Shown one piece after another: positions 42,725-50,512 of a stretch of 64,000 bases of DNA (within the stretch, counting starts at the first letter, position 1; every line of letters starts with the position of its first letter). This stretch comes from Pseudomonas sp. 5P_3.1_Bac2 (lineage in GTDB: Bacteria; Pseudomonadota; Gammaproteobacteria; Pseudomonadales; Pseudomonadaceae): positions 1 to 64,000 of the forward strand of contig NZ_JANLNY010000030.1 of NCBI RefSeq assembly GCF_025465995.1, written 5' to 3'. Under the pieces are notes generated by a model. The model saw only the letters and a program-made list of their open reading frames with translations, was not told the DNA's origin and made no database searches. Made by a program: the position numbers and the translations under genes.

Positions 42725-42765
42725 ATTTTAATGCACTAACAAGCGTAGCTCTTGATCCAGCTCAA
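42725..42765 (-). promoter_or_regulatory. Anr/FNR-type promoter of ompW/oprG
   Basis: On the minus strand TTGAG-CTGG-ATCAA (42765-42752) matches the TTGAT-N4-ATCAA site with one mismatch. A -10 TAAAAT (42730-42725) lies 31 bases away centre to centre, the spacing expected for a class II activator site at -41.5. The start would be near 42717. Confidence 0.6.
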
Positions 42766-42835
42766 TAAAGTTGCAAGCTATCTAATTAATTGAGCAGGCA
42801 GGACTATTCATCTTCGCGGCGATGTTTTAAGCGAG

Positions 42836-42860
42836 CTAAGCCCTGCGCTAGAGGGCTTAG
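42836..42860 (-). terminator. Hairpin after the zinc-type operon
   Basis: CTAAGCCCT and AGGGCTTAG form a perfect nine-pair stem around GCGCTAG, starting 18 bases after the DUF3299 stop. The tail on the minus strand is not T-rich, so it may stabilise the 3' end or act with Rho. Confidence 0.45.
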
Positions 42861-42878
42861 TCGGGAGGGCTAAGTTAA

Positions 42879-43415
42879 TTAACTAGCCGGCAGTTCGTAG
42901 GGATAGATTTTCTGCGCATCCAGTTGATAACCCGCATCGGCTAATTCACTGCTGCTTTGTTCCACTTTAACGGGGCCTTCAACCCAGAAGGGTTGATATA
43001 GCGCATCCATCATCACGCCCAGTTCGCTTTTGACATGAACGATTTGATTAGACGGTGGTGGCGGTACATGAATACAGGCGCCGAAGTAGGGCACCAATAA
43101 AAACTCGGTGACGCGACCTTCTTCGTTGACATCCAGCGGCACGATATAACCGGGCAGTTTGATCTGCTGGCCATTGAGTTCCGTGACCACCGGCGCGGCC
43201 GGCTCTTGCTGGCGCATGGCAGGGCCGGACTCGCTTAAGGCATCGGCGAGCTGCGACAGATCATGGATCGGCGCTGGCGCCACCACGGCTGGCGGCGCAT
43301 TGGCCGGAATCAACTCTGACCAGCTCAGTTCACGCACAGGCTCAGCAGCCAGTAGGGGTAAGCACAGGCCGAGTAAACAACTGGCCAGCAGGAATGACTT
43401 CATCGGCGTTCTCAT
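42879..43415 (-). CDS. DUF3299 periplasmic protein of a putative zinc operon
   Basis: A 178-aa secreted protein: hydrophobic signal after MKSF (FLLASCLLGLCLPLLA), then the conserved IKLPGYIVPLDVNEEGRVTE and YFGACIHVPPPPSNQIVHV, the DUF3299 signature. Its function is not known. The Cys-x-His in GACIHVPPPP could bind metal, which is inference. It overlaps the permease gene by four bases (ATGA). The ATG at 43403 is an alternative start nearer the signal peptide. It is the last gene of the Zur-box operon; the P. aeruginosa equivalent is PA4066 of PA4063-PA4066, reported as zinc-regulated. Confidence 0.82.
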   Translation of the reverse strand: MRTPMKSFLLASCLLGLCLPLLAAEPVRELSWSELIPANAPPAVVAPAPIHDLSQLADALSESGPAMRQQEPAAPVVTELNGQQIKLPGYIVPLDVNEEGRVTEFLLVPYFGACIHVPPPPSNQIVHVKSELGVMMDALYQPFWVEGPVKVEQSSSELADAGYQLDAQKIYPYELPAS

Positions 43416-44677
43416 AGGCGAATTGACAGACCATCGGCCAGCGACTGGCGATAGGCGCGCCAGGCTGGGACGGCCCCCATCAGTAGCGCTGCCAGCACGA
43501 TAGCGCCGAGCAGCTGCCACTCATAGGGACTAGGTAGTTGGAGTGGTAGATACAGGCCGTAGTTCGCTTGCACATAGCCTTGCGCAATGGCGATGGCGGC
43601 ATACAGCAGCAACAAGCCTAAAGCCGCGCCAGCCACGGCCAATACCAAGGCTTCGGCAATCAGCAAACTGGCGATATGCCAAGGGCGGGCGCCGACCGAA
43701 CGCAGAATCGCCATTTCACGGCGGCGCTCATTGAGGCTGGTGAGAATGGCGGTGAGCATGCCGATCAAACCGGTCAGTACGACAAACAACGACACCACGA
43801 ACAGCGCCTGCTCGGCGGTGCCCATCAGGCTCCACAGTTCTTGCAGGGCGACACCGGGGAGAATCGCCAGCAGCGGCTCGCCACGGTACTCATTAATTTC
43901 CCGTTGCAGGCTAAAGGTGGCGATTTTGCTTTTAAGCCCGAGCAGCATGGCGGTGATTTGCTTGGGTTGCAGATCCATATGCCGCGCTTGTTCGGCACTG
44001 ATCCGCGCCGCGCCTTGGGCTGGCATGCCGTTATGCCAGTCGATATGGATGGCTTCCATGCCGGCTAAGGAAATATGCAGCGTGCGATCCACCGGCGTGC
44101 CGGTGCGCTTGAGAATGCCGACCACCTTGAACGGCTTGTCGTCGTGCTTGACCAAACTGATGGTGGCTACGCCGTGGGCTAGGACCAACTCGCTACCAAG
44201 CTGGTAGTGCAGGGCCTCGGCCACTTCGGCGCCGAGCACCACTTCAAACGGATCATCGGCAAAGGCGCGCCCGGCACTCAGGCTCAGGCTTTGGTTGCGG
44301 CCATAGTGGTAATAGGTGAAGTAATCCTGATTAGTGCCCATGACCCGGTAGCCCTGGTGCGAGTCGCCCAAGGAAATCGGGATGGCCCATTTCACCTGTG
44401 GATGCTGGGCTAAATGCTCGAAGCTGTCCCAGCGGATATTGTTGGTGGCGTTGCCAATGCGAAACACCGAATACAACAGCAGGTTGACGCTGCCGGAGCG
44501 CGCGCCAACGATCAGATCGCTGCCGCTGATGGTATTGGCAAAGCTGGCGCGGGCCTCGGTGCGCACCCGCTCCACGGCCAGCAGCAGGCACACCGATAGG
44601 GCGATGGCGAACACCGTGAGCCAGGCGGTAAAGCGCCGGTTACCCAAGCTGGCCAGGGCCAGACGCAGCAGATACAT
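43412..44677 (-). CDS. ABC transporter permease, MacB/FtsX type
   Basis: A 421-aa inner-membrane protein with the MacB/FtsX layout: one N-terminal helix (about residues 17-35), a large periplasmic domain (about 40-280), then three C-terminal helices (about 290-320, 340-370, 385-410). The cytoplasmic loop NERRREMAILRSVGARPWH is the usual ATPase-coupling segment. Such permeases are mechanotransmitters rather than classical importers, so its job may be lipoprotein or metallochaperone handling. Two bases separate it from the ATPase gene upstream. Confidence 0.88.
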   Translation of the reverse strand: MYLLRLALASLGNRRFTAWLTVFAIALSVCLLLAVERVRTEARASFANTISGSDLIVGARSGSVNLLLYSVFRIGNATNNIRWDSFEHLAQHPQVKWAIPISLGDSHQGYRVMGTNQDYFTYYHYGRNQSLSLSAGRAFADDPFEVVLGAEVAEALHYQLGSELVLAHGVATISLVKHDDKPFKVVGILKRTGTPVDRTLHISLAGMEAIHIDWHNGMPAQGAARISAEQARHMDLQPKQITAMLLGLKSKIATFSLQREINEYRGEPLLAILPGVALQELWSLMGTAEQALFVVSLFVVLTGLIGMLTAILTSLNERRREMAILRSVGARPWHIASLLIAEALVLAVAGAALGLLLLYAAIAIAQGYVQANYGLYLPLQLPSPYEWQLLGAIVLAALLMGAVPAWRAYRQSLADGLSIRL

Positions 44678-44679
44678 AG

Positions 44680-45390
44680 TTAAATCTCCGGCGCGCGGCT
44701 GGCGCGGTTAAGTTCAGCCAGCGCCAGGCTGCGGTCAAACAGACCGGCCAAGCTCTGATCATGGCTGACAAACAACAGGCTGGCGCCGGCGGCCTGGCAT
44801 TCGGCAAACAGCAACTGCAAAAAGGCCTCGCGGGCGTCGCTGTCCAGCGCCGAAGTCGGCTCGTCGGCAATCACCAGCTCAGGCTGACCGATCAAGGCGC
44901 GGGCGGCGGCGACGCGCTGTTGTTGGCCGATGGACAGATCACCCGCGCGGCGTTTAAGAAACTGTGGCTGATCCAAGCCCAAATGGCCCAGCAAACGCTG
45001 GCACGCGGCCCCCACGCTGCCATGGCGGGCGCTGGCGCGGCTGGCGCGCAGTTTGGAGAAATGACAGGGCAGCTCCACGTTCTCGCGGACCGAGAGAAAC
45101 GGCAGCAGGTTGAACTGCTGGAAAATATAGCCGGTGTGGTCGACGCGAAAGCGGTCGCGGGCGCCGGCCGAGAGTTGGCTAAGGTCTTGGCCGAGCAGCT
45201 TGATGCTGCCGCGTTGCGGCTTTTGCACGCCGCCGAGCAGGCCGAGCAGGGTGGTTTTCCCGCTGCCGCTGGGGCCTTTGAGAAACAGGCTTTGCCCTGG
45301 TTCCAGGGTAAAGCTGGGGATATCCAACAACTCAGGCTGACCGGGCCAGGCAAAGCCCAGCTCAGCGAGATGGATCAGGGCTGTACTCAT
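44680..45390 (-). CDS. ABC transporter ATP-binding protein (MacB/LolD-like)
   Basis: A 236-aa ATPase. Walker A is GPSGSGKTT near residues 39-47, Q-loop FQQFNLLPFLSVRENVELP, signature LSIGQQQR (Ile-Gly in place of Ser-Gly-Gly), Walker B LVIADEPTSALD and H-loop SHD. The closest class is the LolD/MacB group that pairs with FtsX-type permeases, in agreement with its neighbour. It is 171 bases downstream of the His-rich protein gene, a gap containing a hairpin that could set unequal expression. Confidence 0.92.
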   Translation of the reverse strand: MSTALIHLAELGFAWPGQPELLDIPSFTLEPGQSLFLKGPSGSGKTTLLGLLGGVQKPQRGSIKLLGQDLSQLSAGARDRFRVDHTGYIFQQFNLLPFLSVRENVELPCHFSKLRASRASARHGSVGAACQRLLGHLGLDQPQFLKRRAGDLSIGQQQRVAAARALIGQPELVIADEPTSALDSDAREAFLQLLFAECQAAGASLLFVSHDQSLAGLFDRSLALAELNRASRAPEI

Positions 45391-45500
45391 TCAGGTTTCG
45401 TCCAGGTAATACACTCGGCTGTGGAGCCGTATCGACGCAAGCAGGGCGCCCAAGCAGACGCCAGCGGCACAGTTAAAAGCTATTTAGCGCTTTGCGACAA

Positions 45501-45523
45501 GCCCCGCATGTTGATTGCGGGGC
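45501..45523 (-). other. Hairpin inside the zinc-type operon
   Basis: GCCCCGCA and TGCGGGGC form a perfect eight-pair stem around a 7-base loop, between the first and second genes. It lacks a T-run on either strand, so it may act as an mRNA stabiliser of the upstream gene instead of a terminator. Confidence 0.45.
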
Positions 45524-45561
45524 TCGTCTGGCTCGTTAAACATCGACGGCAAAACTATGGC

Positions 45562-46161
45562 CTAGAAACTTAAGGTTGGTTCAGCCGCGCTCAGTTGTTT
45601 GCCTTGCTGACCATTGGGACCAATTAATTGCACTTGGATTTTTTGCGTGGCCGGGAAGCGTTTAAACAGAGGTGCTAAATCCAGCTGTTTAAGTTGTTCA
45701 GGTTGTTTGCAGGTGAACCGATAGTTGGCCTGGATATCACTGTGTTCGTGCCCGCCATGTTCGCCCTTCGCCGCATGTTCATGCTCATGTTCATGCTCAT
45801 GTTTGTGAGCATGGGCAGCATCGTTATCCTCTGCCGCGAACAAGGGGCTGTAGAGTTGCTGTTGGCTAACTTGGCAGTCGCCACCGTTCAAGCCAAACAG
45901 TTGCAGCGGTTGTTCCAACTGCTTATGGGTGGCGCTCAGGGTGGCCTGATCTTCGGCACTTTGCGCGGCGTGTTCAAAACCGAGCAAGTTCATCGCCGGG
46001 CTGTGCAGTTGCACTTCGAGGATCGGGCCATCCAAGGCCACATCCAATTGCGCGCTGCCGTGTTCATGGGCGCCGAGGCTGCCGTGTTCATGCTCGTGTT
46101 CGTGGGCGTAGCTCAGTAGCGGTAGCAAAGCGAAGGGCACAGCAAGCAACAATTGGCGCAT
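45562..46161 (-). CDS. His-rich periplasmic DUF2796 protein (zinc-binding, ZrgA-like)
   Basis: A 199-aa protein: signal peptide about 1-19 (MRQLLLAVPFALLPLLSYA), then two histidine-rich patches, HEHEHEHGSLGAHEHGS at the mature N-terminus and an HAHKHEHEHEHEH run near residues 119-140. Alternating His-Glu runs bind zinc. The fold region QLDVALDGPILEVQLHSPAMNLLGFEH is typical of DUF2796. P. aeruginosa PA4063 is the counterpart. The ATG at 46161 has GGAG six bases upstream; the Zur box begins 27 bases before the start codon. Likely zinc capture in the periplasm for a system finished by the three genes that follow. Confidence 0.88.
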   Translation of the reverse strand: MRQLLLAVPFALLPLLSYAHEHEHEHGSLGAHEHGSAQLDVALDGPILEVQLHSPAMNLLGFEHAAQSAEDQATLSATHKQLEQPLQLFGLNGGDCQVSQQQLYSPLFAAEDNDAAHAHKHEHEHEHEHAAKGEHGGHEHSDIQANYRFTCKQPEQLKQLDLAPLFKRFPATQKIQVQLIGPNGQQGKQLSAAEPTLSF

Positions 46162-46187
46162 GGGAATCTCCACGAGGTCCTGTTATT

Positions 46188-46202
46188 TGTTACGTTATAA
46201 CA
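46188..46202 (-). promoter_or_regulatory. Zur box
   Basis: TGTTACGTTATAACA on the plus strand (minus-strand reading TGTTATAACGTAACA) matches the gammaproteobacterial Zur palindrome TGTTATAnTATAACA at 12 of the 14 defined positions. It lies directly upstream of the ribosome site of the His-rich protein gene, so the operon should be repressed when zinc is ample. Confidence 0.8.
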
Positions 46203-46285
46203 GCTTTTTAGCGGGCCAGACTAGCCCGCTTGGCGGTTGCCTCTGGGCATGGGAGCATGGCGGCCTTTATTGGAGGGAAATGCTG

Positions 46286-46633
46286 ATGGTGGTGCGTGTG
46301 CGTGGGCAGATCGGCCAGTGGCCGGTGGATTTAAGCATCGAGTTGGATGCTGAGGACTGGCAGCAGCTCGCTGCCCATTTGCCCGGCGCGGTGCCGCCGG
46401 CCGCCGTGGCGCTGGCACCGAGCACGGCCGCGGCCCATGACGGTCTGTGGCAAACCACCTTGGATTTATTGCGCCAGGCGGGGAAGGTTGAGGGGCCGCA
46501 GTTGTTAAGCCAGTTATCGGCACTGGCCGGTGGCGAGGTGGCGGGCAAACGCTTATTAGTGCGCCTGCGCCATTGCAGCCAGGTGCGGGTAGAAACGGGC
46601 GCCGATGCGCCCGTCTATCACTGGCAGGGCTGA
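46286..46633 (+). CDS. Small conserved protein of unknown function
   Basis: A 115-aa soluble protein, MVVRVRGQIGQWPVDLSIEL..., with no membrane segment or signal. The C-terminal basic/polar end contains GKRLLVRLRHCSQVRVETG. I do not recognise a family; a gene of this size occupies the same position in P. aeruginosa (PA4062). The ATG at 46286 has GGAGGG eight bases upstream; the ATG at 46280 is too close to it. It is divergent from the zinc-type operon and shares its 124-base upstream region, including the Zur box, so it too may respond to zinc. Confidence 0.7.
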   Translation: MVVRVRGQIGQWPVDLSIELDAEDWQQLAAHLPGAVPPAAVALAPSTAAAHDGLWQTTLDLLRQAGKVEGPQLLSQLSALAGGEVAGKRLLVRLRHCSQVRVETGADAPVYHWQG

Positions 46634-46634
46634 C

Positions 46635-47507
46635 TCAGTACAGCGCCTGATACAGCTTGCGGCGGTAGGTGGTAACCAGCGGGTGATCGTTGCCCAGCAG
46701 GTCAAATACCTGCAGCAGGGTTTTATGTGGCAGTCCCTCGGCGTAGCTGCGGTTGCGCACAAACAGTTTGAGCAGCGCATCCAGCGCGGCCTCATAGTGC
46801 TGGCGCGCCAGTTGCTGAATCGCCAGTTGGTAGCAGGCTTCGTCGTCTTCGGCGTTTTGCGCCAAGCGGCTCTTCAGGCTGGCGCTGTCAGGGAGGTCCG
46901 CTGCTTGGCGCAGGAAAGTCAGCTGCGCACGGGCGCCGGCCAGCAGTTGTTTGTGCTCATCACCTTTAACCGCGCTAAGCACCGCTTCGGCCTCGTCCAG
47001 CTCGTTACGTTCCGCCAGGCAGCGGGCGTAGAGAATCAGCGCCAGGGGCTGTTCGTTATTCTCGGTGAGCAGCACCTTGAGCAGGGCTTCGGCATCGGCA
47101 AAGCGGCCTTCATTGAACAGGGCTTGCGCCGCCTCTAATGGATCAGCCGCTTCTGGTGCGGGCTCGGCGACGTGGGGCGCGAGCATTTCGCGAATCGCTG
47201 ATTCCGCTTGCGCACCGGCAAAGCCATCGACCGGCTGACCGTCTTTGAACAGCACCACGGTGGGCAGGCTGCGAATACCAAAGCGGGCGACGATGTCTTG
47301 TTCGATGTCGCAGTTGACCTTGGCCAGCAGCAGCTCGCCGCGATACTCCTCGGTGATCTTGGCCAGCAGCGGCATCAGTGCTTTGCACGGTGCGCACCAG
47401 TCGGCCCAGAAATCCACCAGTACCGGCTTGTGGAAGGAGTTCTCGATGACCAACTGTTCAAAGCTGGCGCTGCCGTTGATGTCAAAAATATACGGGGTGT
47501 CGCTCAT
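46635..47507 (-). CDS. cnoX: CnoX/YbbN-type thioredoxin with TPR domain
   Basis: A 290-aa protein with a thioredoxin domain at about 1-110 and a helical TPR-like C-terminal part (about 120-285: ALFNEGRFADAEALLKVLLT; YEAALDALLKLFVRNRSYAE). CnoX is a chaperedoxin that protects substrates from over-oxidation and hands them to GroEL and DnaK. The active site reads WCAPC at residues 37-41, a redox-competent form, while E. coli CnoX has lost reductase activity. The P. aeruginosa equivalent is PA4061. It faces the small unknown gene tail to tail. Confidence 0.88.
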   Translation of the reverse strand: MSDTPYIFDINGSASFEQLVIENSFHKPVLVDFWADWCAPCKALMPLLAKITEEYRGELLLAKVNCDIEQDIVARFGIRSLPTVVLFKDGQPVDGFAGAQAESAIREMLAPHVAEPAPEAADPLEAAQALFNEGRFADAEALLKVLLTENNEQPLALILYARCLAERNELDEAEAVLSAVKGDEHKQLLAGARAQLTFLRQAADLPDSASLKSRLAQNAEDDEACYQLAIQQLARQHYEAALDALLKLFVRNRSYAEGLPHKTLLQVFDLLGNDHPLVTTYRRKLYQALY

Positions 47508-47610
47508 GGTCGGTCTCGGCTGGGCGAAGAATGCATGGAACTATAAATGCGGGCGCAACCCGGTGAAAACAAGAGCCGCAGTTTGTCCCCAGGAAAATGG
47601 CTGGGAGCGC

Positions 47611-48279
47611 TTAGGGCGATGCGGGGTCTCTGCTCGCGTGGTACAGGCTGACATGGCGAAACTCCGCAGGCTCAGCCAGATCGGGCCAGGTACAGGCTTG
47701 CAACACGGCTAAGCGCTGATACAGCGGATGATTAAAATCCCGCACCCGCGAATCGGCGACCAGCGCTTGCTGGCCCCGGCTTAAAAACTCACTGAGTAGC
47801 GGCAGGTTGGCGCGGTCGTAGAGCACGTCGGCGACGATGATCAGATCGAAGCGATCCGCCTCGGCAAAAAAATCAGCGCTGTAAGTAAGCTCAACTTGGT
47901 TCAGCTCGGCATTCGCTCGGCTGGCGGCCAGGGCCAGCGGATCAAGATCGCAGGCCACCACCTCTAAAGCGCCGGCTTTGGCCGCCGCAATCGCGGCAAC
48001 CCCCGAGCCACTGCCGAAGTCCAGCACCCGCTTGCCTCGCACCCAATGCGGTTGCTCGGCCAGCCAGCGGGCCAGGACTAAACCGCTGGCCCAGCAGAAG
48101 CACCAATAGGGTGGCTCTTCGAGGATGCAGCGGGTTTCTTCGGGGCTGAACTCACGCTGCATGTTGTCCGCCGCAATCAGCCACAGCTGGATGTCCGTAC
48201 CGGGCAGGGGCGTGGGCACCAGCTGCGCATCACCAAGCAGGGCATTCAGGGCTTGTTGCAGGACCACGGGCGCTGTCAC
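47611..48279 (-). CDS. Class I SAM-dependent methyltransferase (ETFB-lysine methyltransferase-like)
   Basis: A 222-aa protein with the SAM-binding glycine loop LDFGSGSGVAAIAAAKAGA, ACDLDPLALAASRANAELN and the post-II segment FDLIIVADVLYD. The combination of ADVLYD and the upstream CFCWASGLVLARWLAEQP fits the METTL20/PrmA-like protein lysine methyltransferases. The substrate is not certain. It starts with GTG at 48279, overlapping the lipoprotein stop by four bases (GTGA), so the two are coupled. Confidence 0.78.
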   Translation of the reverse strand: MTAPVVLQQALNALLGDAQLVPTPLPGTDIQLWLIAADNMQREFSPEETRCILEEPPYWCFCWASGLVLARWLAEQPHWVRGKRVLDFGSGSGVAAIAAAKAGALEVVACDLDPLALAASRANAELNQVELTYSADFFAEADRFDLIIVADVLYDRANLPLLSEFLSRGQQALVADSRVRDFNHPLYQRLAVLQACTWPDLAEPAEFRHVSLYHASRDPASP

Positions 48280-48728
48280 GGCGCCGTCACCAAGTGCAGT
48301 ACGCCGATGTTTTGACTGTCGGCATTGGCGATGGTCTTCGGCGTCAGACGCAGAATCAACTGGCCGGATTTATTCGCCCGTCCGTGCAGCTCGATACGCG
48401 GCTGTTTGGCGAAGCTTTCCGGGCTGAACGGCAGATGAAAGGTCAGCGGCTGACCGTTGCTGCGCAGCTTAAGATTGCCCAGCTCGGTGCGAGGACGGCC
48501 GCGTAAATCCACGCCGAGCAGGGCCAGTTCGACTTCCGCGCCGGCCGGTACATTGACCAGACTGCCGGTAATCTCATGCAGGTTGGCGGGCAGCACGTAG
48601 GTGTCAGCCACCGGCGCGGGGCTGCTGGCTACTGCTTCTGGTTCCGGGCTGTCGCTGGCGCAGGCGCCGAGCAAAGCCACAGCCGCCGCGAGGAGCAGGT
48701 GCGGCAGTGGGTTAAATCGATTGGTCAC
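48276..48728 (-). CDS. YbaY/YscW-like lipoprotein
   Basis: A 150-aa lipoprotein: signal segment LPHLLLAAAVALLGAC with lipobox Cys23, then a Pro/Ala-rich linker and a beta-sandwich domain (HEITGSLVNVPAGAEVELAL; FHLPFSPESFAKQPRIELHG) resembling YbaY and the YscW type III pilotin family. Function unknown. The GTG at 48728 is chosen because GGAGG lies eight bases upstream and the signal peptide follows; a frame open to 48875 has no such support. A TATACA -10 (48765-48760, minus strand) may drive it. It is divergent from nrdR. Confidence 0.75.
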   Translation of the reverse strand: MTNRFNPLPHLLLAAAVALLGACASDSPEPEAVASSPAPVADTYVLPANLHEITGSLVNVPAGAEVELALLGVDLRGRPRTELGNLKLRSNGQPLTFHLPFSPESFAKQPRIELHGRANKSGQLILRLTPKTIANADSQNIGVLHLVTAP

Positions 48729-48781
48729 AGCAATGGCCTCCACAGGTTGCTTGGGCGCCTGTATACCGTAAAGGACGCGGC

Positions 48782-48809
48782 TTGTCTTGACTGGCGGATG
48801 CGCTACCAT
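48782..48809 (+). promoter_or_regulatory. Candidate nrdR promoter
   Basis: TTGTCT (48782-48787), 16 bases, TACCAT (48804-48809), with a start near 48816 and a leader of about 25 nt. The match is moderate and the divergent lipoprotein promoter would overlap it. Confidence 0.4.
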
Positions 48810-48840
48810 GAGGGCCTTTCGGCAACGGTCGGCTTTATTT

Positions 48841-49308
48841 ATGCATTGTCCATTTTGTGCAGCCAACGACACCAAAGTGATCGACTCACGGTTGGTTGCC
48901 GAGGGCGATCAGGTGCGGCGCCGTCGTGAGTGTCTGGCCTGTGGTGAACGCTTCACTACCTTTGAAACCGCTGAACTGGTGATGCCCCGGCTGATTAAGC
49001 AAGACGGCAGCCGCCAACCCTTCGATGAAGACAAGCTGCGCGCTGGTATGCAGCGGGCCTTGGAAAAGCGCCCGGTGAGTATCGAGCGTCTGGAAGCCGC
49101 CATCGCCTATATCAAGAGTCAGCTGCGCGCCACGGGTGAGCGCGAGGTGAAGTCTTTGGTACTTGGCGAGCTGGTCATGACCGAGCTGCAAAAACTCGAT
49201 GAAGTGGCCTATATCCGCTTCGCCTCGGTGTATAAACGCTTCCAAGATCTCAACGAATTCCGTGAAGAAATCGAACGTCTCTCGCGAGAGCCGAATCAAG
49301 GACGATGA
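48841..49308 (+). CDS. nrdR: Transcriptional repressor NrdR
   Basis: NrdR senses ATP/dATP and represses ribonucleotide reductase genes. The 155-aa protein has the zinc ribbon Cys3, Cys6, Cys31 and Cys34 (MHCPFC; RRRECLACGERF) and an ATP-cone at about 49-139 (VMPRLIKQDGSRQPFDEDKL). The start ATG at 48841 fits the family; the longer frame from 48787 is not used. It overlaps ribD by four bases, a common gammaproteobacterial arrangement. Confidence 0.97.
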   Translation: MHCPFCAANDTKVIDSRLVAEGDQVRRRRECLACGERFTTFETAELVMPRLIKQDGSRQPFDEDKLRAGMQRALEKRPVSIERLEAAIAYIKSQLRATGEREVKSLVLGELVMTELQKLDEVAYIRFASVYKRFQDLNEFREEIERLSREPNQGR

Positions 49309-50426
49309 TGAGTTCAGACCAAGCTTATATGGCGCGTGCGTTGGAGTTGGCCCGTAAAGGCCTGTACTCCACCCATCCGAATCCCCGTGTTGGCTGTGTG
49401 ATCGTACGTGACGGCACCATTGTCGGCGAAGGCTGGCATGCCCGCGCCGGCGAGCCCCATGCTGAGGTGCATGCCCTGCGCCAAGCCGGCGAGCGCGCTC
49501 GCGGTGCCACCGCTTACGTGACGCTGGAGCCGTGCAGTCATCATGGACGCACCGGGCCCTGTGCCGAGGCCTTGGTCGCGGCAGGCGTCAGCCGCGTTGT
49601 GGCGGCCATGCAGGACCCTAACCCGCAAGTGGCCGGCAACGGTTTGCTGCGCCTGATGAATGCCGGCATCGCCGTCAGCAGTGGCGTGCTGGAAGCCGAG
49701 GCGCGGCAGCTCAACGCTGGTTTTATCAAGCGCATGGAGCACGGCTTGCCCTTTGTGCGGGTCAAGCTGGCGATGAGCTTGGATGGCCGCACCGCCATGG
49801 CCAGCGGCGAAAGCCAGTGGATCACCGGCCCGGCGGCGCGTTCGGCCGTTCAGCGTTTGCGTGCCCAAGCCAGTGTGGTGCTGACTGGCGCGGACACGGT
49901 ATTGGCTGACGATGCGCGCTTAACGGTGCGTGTCGACGAGTTGGCTTTGGGCGCGGAGCTGAGTGCGTTGGCGCAAACCCGGCCGCCGCTGCGCGTATTG
50001 GTCGACGGGCGTTTACGGGTGCCGCTCAGTGTGCCGTTCTTCCAGGCCGGCCCGGCGTTGGTCGCCACCTGCGCTGCCGCTTCGGCGCGTGATCGTTATC
50101 AGGGTGATGGCCATGAGCTGCTGGCTGTGCCGGGCAATAATGGCCATGTGGATCTGCGTAAGCTGATCCTGGAATTAGCCGCGCGCGGCGCCAATGAAGT
50201 GTTGGTCGAGGCCGGCCCGCGTTTGGCTGGTGCTTTTGCCCGCGCCGGTTTGGTTGATGAGTACCAATTGTTTGTCGCGCCCAAGCTGCTCGGCTCCAGC
50301 GCCAGGCCGTTACTCGATTTGCCCTTGGCGAAAATGGCCGAGGCGCCGGAGCTGAAAATCACCGACATACGTGCCGTTGGCGATGATTGGCGGATTACCG
50401 CAGTCCCGCTGCCGGGCGCAGAGTGA
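49305..50426 (+). CDS. ribD: Riboflavin biosynthesis protein RibD (deaminase/reductase)
   Basis: Bifunctional enzyme of steps 2 and 3 of riboflavin synthesis. The deaminase domain (about 1-145) has the zinc motif HAEVHAL and PCSHHGRTGPC with its two Cys; the reductase domain (about 150-373) has RVKLAMSLDGRTAM and LTGADTVLADDARL. At 373 aa it is full length. Two ATGs, 49305 and 49308, overlap the nrdR stop; AAGGA precedes them. The FMN riboswitch lies after ribD, so ribD escapes direct riboswitch control. Confidence 0.97.
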   Translation: MMSSDQAYMARALELARKGLYSTHPNPRVGCVIVRDGTIVGEGWHARAGEPHAEVHALRQAGERARGATAYVTLEPCSHHGRTGPCAEALVAAGVSRVVAAMQDPNPQVAGNGLLRLMNAGIAVSSGVLEAEARQLNAGFIKRMEHGLPFVRVKLAMSLDGRTAMASGESQWITGPAARSAVQRLRAQASVVLTGADTVLADDARLTVRVDELALGAELSALAQTRPPLRVLVDGRLRVPLSVPFFQAGPALVATCAAASARDRYQGDGHELLAVPGNNGHVDLRKLILELAARGANEVLVEAGPRLAGAFARAGLVDEYQLFVAPKLLGSSARPLLDLPLAKMAEAPELKITDIRAVGDDWRITAVPLPGAE

Positions 50427-50512
50427 CCAACGGTTAAACCTGTTGCCGGTAAACCGTGCAGCGCAGCACTGATTTGTGATAAAACGCGTCTCGGCCACTT
50501 AGGTGGTCGTAA

